Source of the DNA: a virus | IMG/VR virus record: IMGVR_UViG_3300027805_000027 | Coordinates: 1 to 41,875 of that record | Length of the DNA stretch: 41,875 nucleotides | Reading direction: 5' to 3' (one strand) | Shown: positions 30,898-37,473 of the stretch, piece after piece | Layout: every line of letters begins with the position of its first letter | Position numbering within the stretch: position 1 is the first letter of the stretch | Made by a program: the position numbers and the translations under genes | The notes under the pieces: model-generated | The model's input: the letters and a program-made list of their open reading frames with translations, nothing else | Database searches by the model: none | What the model was told of the DNA's origin: nothing

Positions 30898-31164
30898 CTA
30901 TTTTTGGGACCGTGAGATAGTCTTTTTAATCTCTAAGGACGATACTCGCTCGTGCACATCTGCTACCTTCTTATCGATGTGAAGAACTTTATTGTCTAGA
31001 TGATCAGTCTTAGAATCCAAGCGGTCTACTTTTGCTTCAACACGGGTCAATACCTGGATACTCTGACCGTGTTGCTTCGTATTATTTCTATCCAGCCTGG
31101 CCAAAAGCCACATTATGGGTCCGCCAATTAGTGCAACGATAATAGGAGCAAGTACGGAGTCCAC
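30898..31164 (-). CDS. Membrane protein with coiled coil, holin-like
   Basis: An 88-residue protein starting at GTG 31164. Residues 3-20 form one hydrophobic segment (V-L-A-P-I-I-V-A-L-I-G-G-P-I-M-W-L-L), and residues 30-75 form a heptad-rich coiled coil (V-E-A-K-V-D-R-L-D-S-K-T-D-H-L-D-N-K-V). The C-terminus is basic. A single N-terminal membrane helix plus coiled coil resembles XhlA-type holin partners. It is the third of three consecutive small membrane proteins. Membrane location is well supported; the lysis role is inferred. Confidence 0.7.
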   Translation of the reverse strand: MDSVLAPIIVALIGGPIMWLLARLDRNNTKQHGQSIQVLTRVEAKVDRLDSKTDHLDNKVLHIDKKVADVHERVSSLEIKKTISRSQK

Positions 31165-31170
31165 TGTCTT

Positions 31171-31425
31171 TTACTCTTCAGGCTCGTCAACGAGGGTGTA
31201 CACAGGCTGGTATTTGGCCCCAAGAAGAACACCTGCCTCTGGCCACTTCGTTTCAACAAAACGAACTACGGTGTAGTAGAGAGCGGAGATAAGCCCCGAG
31301 AGGAACGTATCTAGAGTGGCATTGTCAATGTATCCTCCCAAGAAGGAGGCACCCACAACACCTACCAGTATTGGGATTAACGTGCGCTTTAAAGACGTTA
31401 GAAGGTTAGTCTTCTCACTGGTCAT
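31171..31425 (-). CDS. Probable holin
   Basis: An 84-residue protein with two likely membrane helices: residues 15-31 (L-I-P-I-L-V-G-V-V-G-A-S-F-L-G-G-Y) and 38-57 (L-D-T-F-L-S-G-L-I-S-A-L-Y-Y-T-V-V-R-F-V). A charged tail with W-P-E-A-G-V-L-L-G-A-K-Y-Q-P-V-Y is typical of actinophage holins. A perfect GGAGG lies upstream, and the ATG overlaps the TGA of the preceding gene. It would make pores that release or activate the endolysin (14.7-15.6 kb). Confidence 0.75.
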   Translation of the reverse strand: MTSEKTNLLTSLKRTLIPILVGVVGASFLGGYIDNATLDTFLSGLISALYYTVVRFVETKWPEAGVLLGAKYQPVYTLVDEPEE

Positions 31426-31703
31426 GTGCTTTCATCCTCCTCGGAGTATATTTCTTCTTGCGATTCATTAGAGTATAGAAGTTCAGCAGCCTCGTCCTTA
31501 ACTTTCCACAGTTTCATATCTTCATAGGTTGCAAATGCTGTGTAAGCAGTGAGGGTGATCGATAGGAGTGCCACCCCACCGATAATCAATTGGGTGCTGA
31601 CCTGAGTGTCGGACTTGTAAGTTACGGCTGCAAATATGATCATCCCAGCAGCAAGTACACAAGTTCCATATATAAGTCTGCGTCTATGTTTCCAAGGCGG
31701 CAT
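31422..31703 (-). CDS. Two-helix membrane protein, holin-like
   Basis: A 93-residue protein. A basic N-terminus (W-K-H-R-R-R) precedes hydrophobic segments at about 10-27 (L-I-Y-G-T-C-V-L-A-A-G-M-I-I-F-A-A-V) and 39-60 (L-I-I-G-G-V-A-L-L-S-I-T-L-T-A-Y-T-A-F-A), with a strongly acidic C-terminal tail. The topology resembles holins or antiholins. It is the first gene of the membrane-protein cassette after the terminator at 31720-31752. Confidence 0.68.
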   Translation of the reverse strand: MPPWKHRRRLIYGTCVLAAGMIIFAAVTYKSDTQVSTQLIIGGVALLSITLTAYTAFATYEDMKLWKVKDEAAELLYSNESQEEIYSEEDEST

Positions 31704-31719
31704 ACGTATCTCTTATTCC

Positions 31720-31752
31720 AAATAAAAGAAGAGCAACACTAAGCTGCTCTTC
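31720..31752 (-). terminator. Rho-independent terminator
   Basis: On the minus strand an exact 8-base stem (GAAGAGCA / TGCTCTTC) with a 9-base loop is followed by TTTTATTT. It ends transcription coming from the methyltransferase/glycosyltransferase genes before the holin cassette. A possible -10 box (TATACT, about 31775-31780) lies upstream of the hairpin, so the element could also act as an attenuator for the lysis and fibre operon. Confidence 0.75.
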
Positions 31753-31818
31753 ATATGTAGTAAGCAGTAATAAGTATACTGTATGCCCTAGATGATAAAT
31801 GTAACCTTAATGAGGGTA

Positions 31819-32334
31819 TTATTTGGACTTGTTTTTCGTGGACCAGCACCTTAGGTCTGATCCAAGCACATCTACTTGTACATCCCCAAATAATGACTTT
31901 AGGTGCCTGTTTAACTCCCAGGCCCCAACGTTGTCGTAGTACTCCCAATCCCTAATTGGGTTTTCATCAATTGCTGAATGGGGGTACCGACCCTCTCCTG
32001 CCATGGTTGCAATAAACAGGCCACCATCTTTTAGTAGACGATGAGAGTTAGAAATGATCTCACGCCACACCGGAGTGTGCTCGAACACCTCACAACATAC
32101 AACTACATCAAATAACATATCGGGATTAAAGGTATGGGCGTCTTCAATGAAGTCAACTCCAGGCCCTTCTTGAAGGTCAACCCCTATGTAGGTACGTGTG
32201 TATGGTTGAAAAATGCCTCGTACATTCCCATTGATATCTAGACTTCCAAATTCTAAAACTATTAAGTCCTTTGTCTCTGGTTTCCTCCAATGCTTAAAGG
32301 AGGTGTCAACCCATAGAAAAGCCTCAGTATGCAT
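31819..32334 (-). CDS. Class I SAM-dependent methyltransferase
   Basis: A 171-residue protein. The SAM-binding start is atypical: V-L-E-F-G-S-L-D-I-N-G, then Y-I-G-V-D-L-Q-E-G-P-G-V-D as the acidic loop, and F-D-V-V-V-C-C-E-V-F-E-H-T as motif IV, typical of small-molecule or sugar methyltransferases (UbiE/FkbM-like). L-K-D-G-G-L-F-I-A-T follows. ATG 32334 is chosen for its GGAG five bases upstream; it overlaps the upstream glycosyltransferase by 11 bases, so the two are co-expressed. It may methylate a glycan made by the neighbouring enzymes. DNA methylation motifs (N/D-P-P-Y/F) are absent. Confidence 0.82.
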   Translation of the reverse strand: MHTEAFLWVDTSFKHWRKPETKDLIVLEFGSLDINGNVRGIFQPYTRTYIGVDLQEGPGVDFIEDAHTFNPDMLFDVVVCCEVFEHTPVWREIISNSHRLLKDGGLFIATMAGEGRYPHSAIDENPIRDWEYYDNVGAWELNRHLKSLFGDVQVDVLGSDLRCWSTKNKSK

Positions 32335-33061
32335 GATTACTCCATTTACTTTCAAATATCAAACGGTCGTTTTCCACTAATTCAAGGAATCGATCTGGGC
32401 TGTCGTTGTTAATAGTCCAAGAAGTGTTATCTGAGACAGCTGAATTTCCCACTATCCCAGCTTTCCTTCCCTTACTCAAAACCCATTGGACAATGTCATC
32501 ATCCCCATACCACCACATCATCTTCTCATCAAATCTCCATGTATTAGTAAGATCAGAAGAAAGCATCATGGCAAATCCTGCCAAACCTCCAGTACCGTCA
32601 TACCTACCTCGGCAGGTTGTAAAAACCTCCACAGCCCCATTTGGGGTTAACCGACCGTCATAGTTAGGGCAAACAATTCCAAATTCTTTGTGTGCGTCCA
32701 AAAACTCTGCAAGTCTTGATGTTGTTAGTTCCCCAATAGACACGTCATCATTAACAAAAAAACAATGAGAGTTACTGTAGGAATGTGTCAATCGGTCCAT
32801 TCCCATATTCCACATATGGTGAATTCCCATACTTAAATCCGCTGTAATGACCCTAAGCCGGTTACCCAGAAGGTCTGCAAAATTGTTACGTACATATAAA
32901 AACGCTTTTTCCCCGTGTGCAATAATTGTAATATTCTCCACAACTGGGTCAGGTAACAATTGGGTGATTACTCTCTCTAGTCCAACAAAATTAGACTTAG
33001 TTGGGATGATCACAAACACCCCTGGCTTCTGATGGTCCTTTTTGGCTACAATTTCAGTCAT
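32324..33061 (-). CDS. Glycosyltransferase, GT2-like
   Basis: A 245-residue protein. The N-terminus (G-V-F-V-I-I-P-T-K-S-N-F-V-G-L-E-R-V) and C-F-F-V-N-D-D-V-S-I-G (D-D in the D-x-D position) fit GT-A enzymes, as do Y-D-G-T-G-G-L-A-G-F-A-M-M-L-S-S and W-W-Y-G-D-D-D-I-V-Q-W, typical of rhamnosyl- or glucosyltransferase-like proteins. An AAGGAG site precedes the ATG. It faces a second glycosyltransferase 31 bases away on the opposite strand. The substrate is unknown: it may decorate fibres or modify host glycans. Confidence 0.8.
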   Translation of the reverse strand: MTEIVAKKDHQKPGVFVIIPTKSNFVGLERVITQLLPDPVVENITIIAHGEKAFLYVRNNFADLLGNRLRVITADLSMGIHHMWNMGMDRLTHSYSNSHCFFVNDDVSIGELTTSRLAEFLDAHKEFGIVCPNYDGRLTPNGAVEVFTTCRGRYDGTGGLAGFAMMLSSDLTNTWRFDEKMMWWYGDDDIVQWVLSKGRKAGIVGNSAVSDNTSWTINNDSPDRFLELVENDRLIFESKWSNHAY

Positions 33062-33092
33062 TGGGACTCCTTAAAAAAAAGAGATTTTGTTT

Positions 33093-33671
33093 ATGAGTAA
33101 AGACATCACTGTTTGTATCCCTTCCATACCGAATCGCTCAAAGTACTTATCTGAAAGAGCAGTTCCAAGTGCATTGGCGCAAACGTTACCTGTTTCAAAT
33201 ATTGCCATTACTATGGACTATAGCAGGGCGGGTGCTTGGGACGCACGCAACAGGGCTCTTAGTATGGTTACCACGACTTGGATTGGATTCTTAGACGACG
33301 ATGATGAGTTACTACCCCATCATTTCCAGACACTAATGGATGCTGCGATATCTAATGATGCCGACGTTGTGTGGGGCTGGTTTAAAGTAATCGGGGGCAC
33401 TGATCCGTTTCCAGCCCACCGTGGACGACAATGGGACGTTTCCGACCCTCATATCTTTCCAATTACGTGTTTAGTGCGTAACGAACTGGTTGTAGAATCC
33501 TTTGCCCGTTTCGCTTCAGATGACAACAACACGGGATCTTGGGGTGTCCAAGATCTTCCATTTTGGTTGGCTCTTCACAATGTTGGAGCTAAGTTTCTTG
33601 CGATCCCTGATGTAACCTGGAATTGGTACCACCATGCGTCAAACACATCGGGCTTAGGCACTCGTTATTAA
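33093..33671 (+). CDS. Glycosyltransferase family 2
   Basis: A 192-residue, single-domain GT-A protein. I-T-V-C-I-P-S-I-P-N-R begins the nucleotide-binding fold, A-R-N-R-A-L-S-M follows, and W-I-G-F-L-D-D-D-D-E-L-L is the D-x-D metal site. W-G-V-Q-D-L-P-F-W-L-A-L-H lies near the C-terminus. ATG 33093 is used; the frame also allows TTG 33087. It is the only plus-strand gene within the left 34 kb and it abuts the minus-strand gene at 33672-33887. The opposite orientation and the A-rich 31-base divergent gap suggest a late-acquired cargo gene. Confidence 0.85.
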   Translation: MSKDITVCIPSIPNRSKYLSERAVPSALAQTLPVSNIAITMDYSRAGAWDARNRALSMVTTTWIGFLDDDDELLPHHFQTLMDAAISNDADVVWGWFKVIGGTDPFPAHRGRQWDVSDPHIFPITCLVRNELVVESFARFASDDNNTGSWGVQDLPFWLALHNVGAKFLAIPDVTWNWYHHASNTSGLGTRY

Positions 33672-33887
33672 TCAGTGTTTGCGCCACTGTGAGGGAGAAT
33701 GTGTGGATTCCACAAGTTTCTTTGTTTCAGGTGAGTCATAAAGACGAAGAATATGGATGCAGGGATCGCTTTCCCAAAACAATTCTTCTTCTTCGCTAGA
33801 GAGAGGTAGGCCGTCGTGGGTTTCACAGATTGTTGGGCCACACCAGTCGTTGTCAATTCCTATTTGTAACCACTCTTGAAAAGTCAT
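33672..33887 (-). CDS. Conserved small acidic protein
   Basis: A 71-residue protein with the pattern W-C-G-P-T-I-C-E-T-H-D-G-L-P-L-S-S-E-E-E-E-L-F-W-E-S-D-P-C-I-H-I-L-R-L-Y. This matches a small protein common in actinophages (Cys-x-T-H-D-G, then a run of Glu, then D-P-C-x-x-x-x-R-L-Y). Three Cys and a His could bind a metal. Its stop abuts the stop of the plus-strand glycosyltransferase with no spacer. Function unknown. Confidence 0.75.
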   Translation of the reverse strand: MTFQEWLQIGIDNDWCGPTICETHDGLPLSSEEEELFWESDPCIHILRLYDSPETKKLVESTHSPSQWRKH

Positions 33888-33932
33888 AAACTCAACTTAG
33901 CAGAAAAACTAAGAGAGTGGCAACCTCTAGGA

Positions 33933-34574
33933 TCAGTCGTCAAACATAGACAATTGTGTATGGGGCTCAAACTGGGGTGACAAAGGCTTTTTGCGTCCCA
34001 ACATCGTCCGTAGTGTTTCCTTGCCTTTTTTGACTTCGGCATCAGGAATCGGAGATAACCTAGATGCGGACTCACTATAAATGAATATAGGCTTTTCTTC
34101 AAAGGTAACGTCGTTCATTGGTTCGTCTGGAATATCAGATGAGTCACTTATTAAACCACGACTTGCTGCGTTCTTTACGAATTTCAGGCTGTGAGGAGAT
34201 AAGTCATGTGATGGAGTTAGGTCAACACCTAGGCGGTTTCTTACTTCGTTTTGAGCGATACCCAGCATTATTGGAAAGTGCACACGTCCTTTTTTAGTGC
34301 CAAATGCTCCCTGAACTGAGGCCCTGGGGGGTGTGTAGTGGTGTTCAAACATTGGTATTTGACCACCCTTGGGAACCCGTTTCACCATGTGTGCAAATTG
34401 ATCTTCATTGTATGGGACAAACGTTTCGTCTTCGGCGGGGTGGTATGTAACATCCAACTGCATATCTGAATGCATCGAGCCCCCCTCCTCTGGGCGTTTT
34501 TCACCAGAGTGGTACTGCATCATCTGAAAATCATCTCTTGTGTATCCAGGACTCATGGTCTTGCGGTAGTACAT
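33933..34574 (-). CDS. Hypothetical protein
   Basis: A 213-residue hydrophilic protein (MYYRKTMSPGYTRDDF...). Features are H-S-D-M-Q-L-D-V-T-Y-H-P-A-E-D-E-T-F, M-F-E-H-H-Y-T-P-P-R-A-S and a P-H-T-Q-L-S-M-F-D-D end. The Q-L-S-M-F end resembles clamp-binding peptides (Q-L-x-L-F type) that bind the bacterial DNA sliding clamp; this is only a resemblance. No catalytic motif recognised. It follows the zinc-finger gene by 4 bases. Confidence 0.65.
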   Translation of the reverse strand: MYYRKTMSPGYTRDDFQMMQYHSGEKRPEEGGSMHSDMQLDVTYHPAEDETFVPYNEDQFAHMVKRVPKGGQIPMFEHHYTPPRASVQGAFGTKKGRVHFPIMLGIAQNEVRNRLGVDLTPSHDLSPHSLKFVKNAASRGLISDSSDIPDEPMNDVTFEEKPIFIYSESASRLSPIPDAEVKKGKETLRTMLGRKKPLSPQFEPHTQLSMFDD

Positions 34575-34578
34575 TAGG

Positions 34579-34764
34579 TTACGCCCCTATCTCTTGAGCA
34601 TTACTAATAGCACAAAGCTTGGAGCAGTATAGTTGTCCTTCACGCTCCCACATAATGCCACGGCGCACAGCAACAGAACACTCACAGGTACGTGGAATGC
34701 CAGCAACCTGAATAGGTGCTAATCCGTAGGGGTTCGGTGCTGCGGGGGTCTTAGGACGTGCCAT
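34579..34764 (-). CDS. Small Cys-rich, probably zinc-binding protein
   Basis: A 61-residue protein: a Pro-rich start (A-R-P-K-T-P-A-A-P-N-P-Y-G), then R-T-C-E-C-S, 17 residues, and Y-C-S-K-L-C. The two Cys pairs could hold one zinc, as in small FCS/MYM-like fingers. ATG 34764 is used because a TGTACAAT -10 box lies 8 bases upstream, suggesting leaderless or near-leaderless expression; no ribosome-binding site is visible. Confidence 0.7.
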   Translation of the reverse strand: MARPKTPAAPNPYGLAPIQVAGIPRTCECSVAVRRGIMWEREGQLYCSKLCAISNAQEIGA

Positions 34765-34772
34765 ACGTCTTA

Positions 34773-34780
34773 ATTGTACA
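34773..34780 (-). promoter_or_regulatory. Near-leaderless promoter -10 box
   Basis: TGTACAAT on the minus strand ends 8 bases before the ATG at 34764. It is the same box as at the ADP-ribosyltransferase-like genes at 37.2-38.7 kb. No -35 hexamer close to TTGACA is seen. Confidence 0.5.
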
Positions 34781-34828
34781 TCACCAAGAAGTTGCAAATC
34801 CCCAGGACTCGTGGTACTCTCCGCTCAT

Positions 34829-34911
34829 GCCCGAGTGGCGGAATGGCAGACGCAGGGGACTTAAAATCCCTGTCCCGCAAGGGAGTGCGGGTTCGACTCC
34901 CGCCTCGGGTA
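34829..34911 (+). tRNA. tRNA-Leu (anticodon UAA)
   Basis: Acceptor arms GCCCGAG and CTCGGGT (one G-U) with discriminator A. The anticodon stem-loop is AGGGA-CTTAAAA-TCCCT, giving UAA. A long variable arm (type II) and the T-arm GCGGG-TTCGACT-CCCGC support leucine. No CCA is encoded. It is on the plus strand, opposite to the surrounding genes. UUA is rare in GC-rich actinobacterial hosts, so it probably helps translate the AT-richer phage genes. Confidence 0.93.
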
Positions 34912-34921
34912 CATATAACAG

Positions 34922-34993
34922 GCCCCTGTCGTCTACTGGTTAGGACCGCACTCTTATAAGGTGCTTAAGGTGGTTCAATTCCACCCAGGGGTA
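34922..34993 (+). tRNA. tRNA-Ile (anticodon UAU)
   Basis: Acceptor arms GCCCCTG and CAGGGGT (one G-U) with discriminator A; anticodon stem-loop GCACT-CTTATAA-GGTGC gives UAU, reading the rare AUA isoleucine codon; T-arm GGTGG-TTCAATT-CCACC. No encoded CCA. It follows tRNA-Leu by 10 bases. A UAU anticodon reads AUA directly without the lysidine modification needed by CAU isoleucine tRNAs. Confidence 0.9.
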
Positions 34994-34997
34994 CTAC

Positions 34998-35588
34998 TTA
35001 CTTAAAGCTTTCTGGGTCGATCAACCATTCTCGCTCTGGGCGACGGGATCTACCTACTGTCATATTATCTATGCCGAACTGGACTAGGTTTAATCCGCGC
35101 ACCTGTCCTGGCGCTGCTTTAAATATCTTTCCTGATTTTCCTCCGCCGTACCCCTCTGTCTTGGCGAACGACCTAGCCACATGGTGGTCCTCAGAATAGG
35201 GAACGGCGTTGGCTGGGCGGTTGTTCTCAATAGCAAGTTCATGAGGAGGTGTTAACCCGCCGTGGTATAGCGGCACATCATTAACACGAGAATCATCCCG
35301 CATGTGCCTCGTTAACACATCAAGATTAGATGCAATCTCAAGACGGTGCCCCACAAAGAAGTTGTCAGCATCCTTCTTCCAGTCTTTCAAAACATGCTCA
35401 ATTGGGTTTGGTTTGGCAGAGAGTGCCTCCTCTACGGACTGATCCGTTGGGGGTCGTATCACACTTTCTTTAAAGTCTGGTGTATACCCAGCTAGTGCGT
35501 CCTCCGGACTAATACCGTGTATACGCTGATACTGCTCACTGAATACCAATCGACGTGGGGTATTAGAGGTAAAGGGGGTATTAGGCAT
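34998..35588 (-). CDS. ADP-ribosyltransferase-like protein with ExE motif
   Basis: A 196-residue protein. Residues 1-100 are charged and helical. The C-terminal half has the order of an ART catalytic core: V-P-L-Y-H-G (His 109, the NAD-binding position of motif 1), A-V-P-Y-S-E-D-H-H-V-A-R-S-F-A (Ser 132, motif 2), and P-E-R-E-W-L-I (E185-x-E187, motif 3). ExE is the signature of arginine-type ARTs. I infer NAD-dependent modification of a host protein or nucleic acid, as T4 Alt/Mod enzymes do. The start overlaps the upstream stop (TAATG). Strength: moderate, from motifs only. Confidence 0.7.
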   Translation of the reverse strand: MPNTPFTSNTPRRLVFSEQYQRIHGISPEDALAGYTPDFKESVIRPPTDQSVEEALSAKPNPIEHVLKDWKKDADNFFVGHRLEIASNLDVLTRHMRDDSRVNDVPLYHGGLTPPHELAIENNRPANAVPYSEDHHVARSFAKTEGYGGGKSGKIFKAAPGQVRGLNLVQFGIDNMTVGRSRRPEREWLIDPESFK

Positions 35589-36160
35589 TACTTAATATCC
35601 GGCCCGTAGCTTTTGCGTACTCTCTTACTTACTTGCTCGTAGCTTCCTGGATCTTCATCATAACTCTCTTCAACGCCCTCGTACGTAATTCCCAGTTCCC
35701 CCATATGGGGTTTGGGCAATATATAGGATTGGGTGTTTCTTATCTCATCCCCATCCTTTGTAAAAACGGTTTCTGCGTTGTTAACGAATCGGATAACCTG
35801 CTTTTGGCGCAGGGCATCTAAACGACTAGCAGGAACCTGTTGCCATAGTTGGGGGCTCTTCTGCCATTTAGGAAGAATTGGTGTGCCCTCTTCATACATA
35901 TCGTCATCAGCATAAAGCTCTGAAGAAATCGAAGAGACGGGTACCTTGTATCGGTGGGCATATTTCCTACCGCCCATACCACCTAACGCCTTCTCTTCCG
36001 TCCCGAAGATCACGTCATTAGAGCCTTTACGCTTCTCCGGAACATTACGCTCATCAATAATCCCGTAGTCGGGGTGATCCACCGTATGTGGGGGCGTAGC
36101 GCTCTCAGACAAGTGATAGATAGTCTTAAACTGATCACCTATATTGTCTTTAGCGGCCAT
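35588..36160 (-). CDS. Hypothetical protein, possibly ART-fold related
   Basis: A 190-residue protein. The N-terminus has T-I-Y-H-L-S-E-S followed by V-I-F-G-T-E-E-K-A-L-G-G and Y-A-H-R-Y-K-V-P-V, an order that resembles the first half of ART-fold proteins (x-Y-H-x, then x-G-T-x-x-x-A). The Gly after Y-H is missing, and no ExE motif is convincing; Y-E-G-V-E-E-S-Y-D-E-D near the end is acidic but not typical. Translationally coupled to the 34998-35588 ART-like gene, so they may act together. Family call weak. Confidence 0.6.
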   Translation of the reverse strand: MAAKDNIGDQFKTIYHLSESATPPHTVDHPDYGIIDERNVPEKRKGSNDVIFGTEEKALGGMGGRKYAHRYKVPVSSISSELYADDDMYEEGTPILPKWQKSPQLWQQVPASRLDALRQKQVIRFVNNAETVFTKDGDEIRNTQSYILPKPHMGELGITYEGVEESYDEDPGSYEQVSKRVRKSYGPDIK

Positions 36161-36161
36161 G

Positions 36162-36599
36162 CTATTTCTTAGGCTTACCGGTCTTCAGGTCTCGTCCCTC
36201 ATCAATGCGCTTCTTCATTGACTCAGCAGCAATCATGGCTCGCTTAGGAGTCTTAGTGGTTCCTGATACAACCAGAGCATCAGACCCTTCGTATCCCACC
36301 GCCCTCTTACCACGACCAAGATCTTTTCGGGTAGACACCACTTCTTTTTCACGGGTCGTTGGTTGGGTGGGGCCTTGTGCGTTGACCTGCCAGGTAGTTT
36401 CATTAGGGTCTTCCTCAAAGCCATGCTGTACGACCATTCCAGCAGTGTTCCACGGACTTTGACCCTTGGCGTAAATAGTGCCCCCTACTGGATATTGGTT
36501 CCAACCACTCTGGCGAGCATAGGCGTTAGCGCTATTCTCCATATCCTGAGTGGTGCGCTTTCCAGCATGTAAGTCCCTACCACGATGATCTGACGCCAT
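36162..36599 (-). CDS. Hypothetical basic protein
   Basis: A 145-residue protein rich in Lys/Arg/Gly/Thr (M-A-S-D-H-R-G-R-D-L-H-A-G-K-R-T-T) with W-N-Q-Y-P-V-G-G-T-I-Y-A-K-G and a basic end (K-T-G-K-P-K-K). A GGGAGG ribosome-binding site is present and a TACAAT box lies at 36624-36629, so it probably starts a three-gene transcript with the two downstream ART-region genes. No recognised domain; it could bind nucleic acid. Confidence 0.65.
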   Translation of the reverse strand: MASDHRGRDLHAGKRTTQDMENSANAYARQSGWNQYPVGGTIYAKGQSPWNTAGMVVQHGFEEDPNETTWQVNAQGPTQPTTREKEVVSTRKDLGRGKRAVGYEGSDALVVSGTTKTPKRAMIAAESMKKRIDEGRDLKTGKPKK

Positions 36600-36623
36600 A
36601 ATAGACCTCCCTAATTACAGTAA

Positions 36624-36629
36624 ATTGTA
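36624..36629 (-). promoter_or_regulatory. Promoter -10 box (TACAAT) with a leader
   Basis: TACAAT on the minus strand lies 24 bases before the ATG at 36599, leaving a short leader with GGGAGG. This is a conventional promoter, unlike the leaderless ones nearby. It is back-to-back with the plus-strand box at 36674-36679. Confidence 0.5.
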
Positions 36630-36673
36630 TCAGATTCGCCCAACCAGCCAGTAAGCCGAGGATTTTTTACAAC

Positions 36674-36679
36674 TACAAT
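36674..36679 (+). promoter_or_regulatory. Leaderless promoter -10 box
   Basis: TACAAT ends 7 bases before the ATG at 36687, so transcription would begin at or next to the start codon. No ribosome-binding site is present in the gap (AGACATC). Confidence 0.5.
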
Positions 36680-36686
36680 AGACATC

Positions 36687-36809
36687 ATGGACACATGTTC
36701 CCCCTATGGGATTTTCCCACACTGCCCCCTCTGCGATGGAGAACTGTACCCAGAGCACGCCCACTACCGCTGTTCAGAGTGTGGGTGGCGCGATTCCTGT
36801 TGTGACTAA
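36687..36809 (+). CDS. Small zinc-ribbon protein (40 aa)
   Basis: A 40-residue frame with C-P-L-C-D-G-E-L-Y and Y-R-C-S-E-C-G-W-R-D-S-C-C, a classical two-knuckle zinc ribbon (CxxC...CxxC) plus extra Cys. Such small ribbons bind nucleic acids or proteins. Translation appears leaderless. Its TAA overlaps the TAG of the minus-strand gene at 36806, so the two genes converge with no spacer. Confidence 0.75.
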   Translation: MDTCSPYGIFPHCPLCDGELYPEHAHYRCSECGWRDSCCD

Positions 36810-37192
36810 CCGTACCGTAGGTAATCGTCTGGGTTGGTATTTGGGGTTACCTTAAATTGTTCAGGTTGTTTTACATCAGGATTAATTGGGTATGCGACAG
36901 GCTTTACAACATTAAATCCCTTCTTGTCTAAGGCGTAGTCTTTATCACCAAGTCCTTCGTAACCAACCATCTCAATGTCTTTCGACATAGGTTCTACTTG
37001 ATAGACAGTCCCAAACAGGCGACCTTCTCTCTGAGCCGCTTCTTCTGCATACCCTGATGCTTCATCTCTACGTACTGTTGCGTAAGCTCCAGTACCAAAT
37101 TTGTTCCTCGTCCCAGGTTTGACGATGCCACCGGATATTTCTCCACCAGTACCGTGAAACAATCTTTTATTGAGATGGTTGTTTGCTGCCAT
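36806..37192 (-). CDS. Arr-like ADP-ribosyltransferase-fold protein
   Basis: A 128-residue protein. L-F-H-G-T-G-G-E-I (His 13), I-V-K-P-G-T-R-N-K-F-G-T-G-A-Y-A-T (Tyr 37), A-S-G-Y-A-E-E-A and V-Y-Q-V-E-P appear in the same order as in rifampin ADP-ribosyltransferase (Arr): F-H-G-T, then the lid Tyr, then I/V-Y-x-V-E-P. The length matches Arr (about 140). I do not conclude rifampin resistance: the fold is shared by enzymes with other substrates. Promoter and ATG arrangement suggest leaderless expression as a single gene. Both neighbours are on the opposite strand. Confidence 0.72.
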   Translation of the reverse strand: MAANNHLNKRLFHGTGGEISGGIVKPGTRNKFGTGAYATVRRDEASGYAEEAAQREGRLFGTVYQVEPMSKDIEMVGYEGLGDKDYALDKKGFNVVKPVAYPINPDVKQPEQFKVTPNTNPDDYLRYG

Positions 37193-37198
37193 GATTTC

Positions 37199-37206
37199 AT
37201 TGTACC
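37199..37206 (-). promoter_or_regulatory. Leaderless promoter -10 box
   Basis: TACAAT on the minus strand ends 6 bases before the ATG at 37192. A TAGCCC sequence is upstream, as in the promoters at 38.15 and 38.69 kb, but here the spacing to TACAAT is 7 bases shorter. Confidence 0.55.
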
Positions 37207-37233
37207 CCAGGGCTAGGTGTACGATCTAATGCC

Positions 37234-37270
37234 AAAACACGAGGGGGGTAAACCCCTAAAACACGAGGGG
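37234..37270. repeat. Thirteen-base direct repeat in a divergent promoter region
   Basis: AAAACACGAGGGG occurs at 37234-37246 and 37258-37270 (24-base period), with a GGGG/CCCC palindrome between. It lies between divergent genes at 37192 (minus) and 37306 (plus), directly upstream of the TTGAAA -35 box, so it probably binds a regulator of one or both genes. Confidence 0.6.
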
Positions 37271-37299
37271 TTGAAATACTGCCCCTAGAGAGATAAAGT
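37271..37299 (+). promoter_or_regulatory. Sigma-70-type promoter for the 37306 operon
   Basis: TTGAAA (37271-37276), a 17-base spacer and TAAAGT (37294-37299) form a good promoter. The ATG follows after 6 bases, so the transcript should begin at or near the start codon. This is the only leaderless promoter here with a clear -35 box. Confidence 0.65.
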
Positions 37300-37305
37300 G
37301 GCCCC

Positions 37306-37473
37306 ATGGAAGACATTGTAGAACGACTCATTGCACTTAACCATGCTGACGCTTGTGATGCAGCCGATGAGATTGAACAACTCCGCATTCTTGGGGATGC
37401 ATTGGCAAAGGGTATTCGTACTGGGTACTACGACGATGCCCTGGACGCATGGGAGGAGGCCCGCCGTGGCTGA
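37306..37473 (+). CDS. Small hypothetical protein (55 aa)
   Basis: A 55-residue acidic helical protein (MEDIVERLIALNHADACD...) with A-D-E-I-E-Q-L-R-I-L-G-D-A-L, G-Y-Y-D-D-A-L-D-A-W-E-E-A. This looks like a helix pair found in small phage proteins of the pattern D-I-V-E-R-L, A-x-E-I-x-x-L. The end carries GGGAGGAGG, the ribosome-binding site of the next gene, which overlaps by 8 bases. Expression probably leaderless. Confidence 0.72.
   Translation: MEDIVERLIALNHADACDAADEIEQLRILGDALAKGIRTGYYDDALDAWEEARRG

Noticed and set aside
37234-37270. CRISPR-like short direct repeat
   Set aside because: Only two copies of 13 bases with an 11-base gap, inside a promoter region; no array or cas genes.
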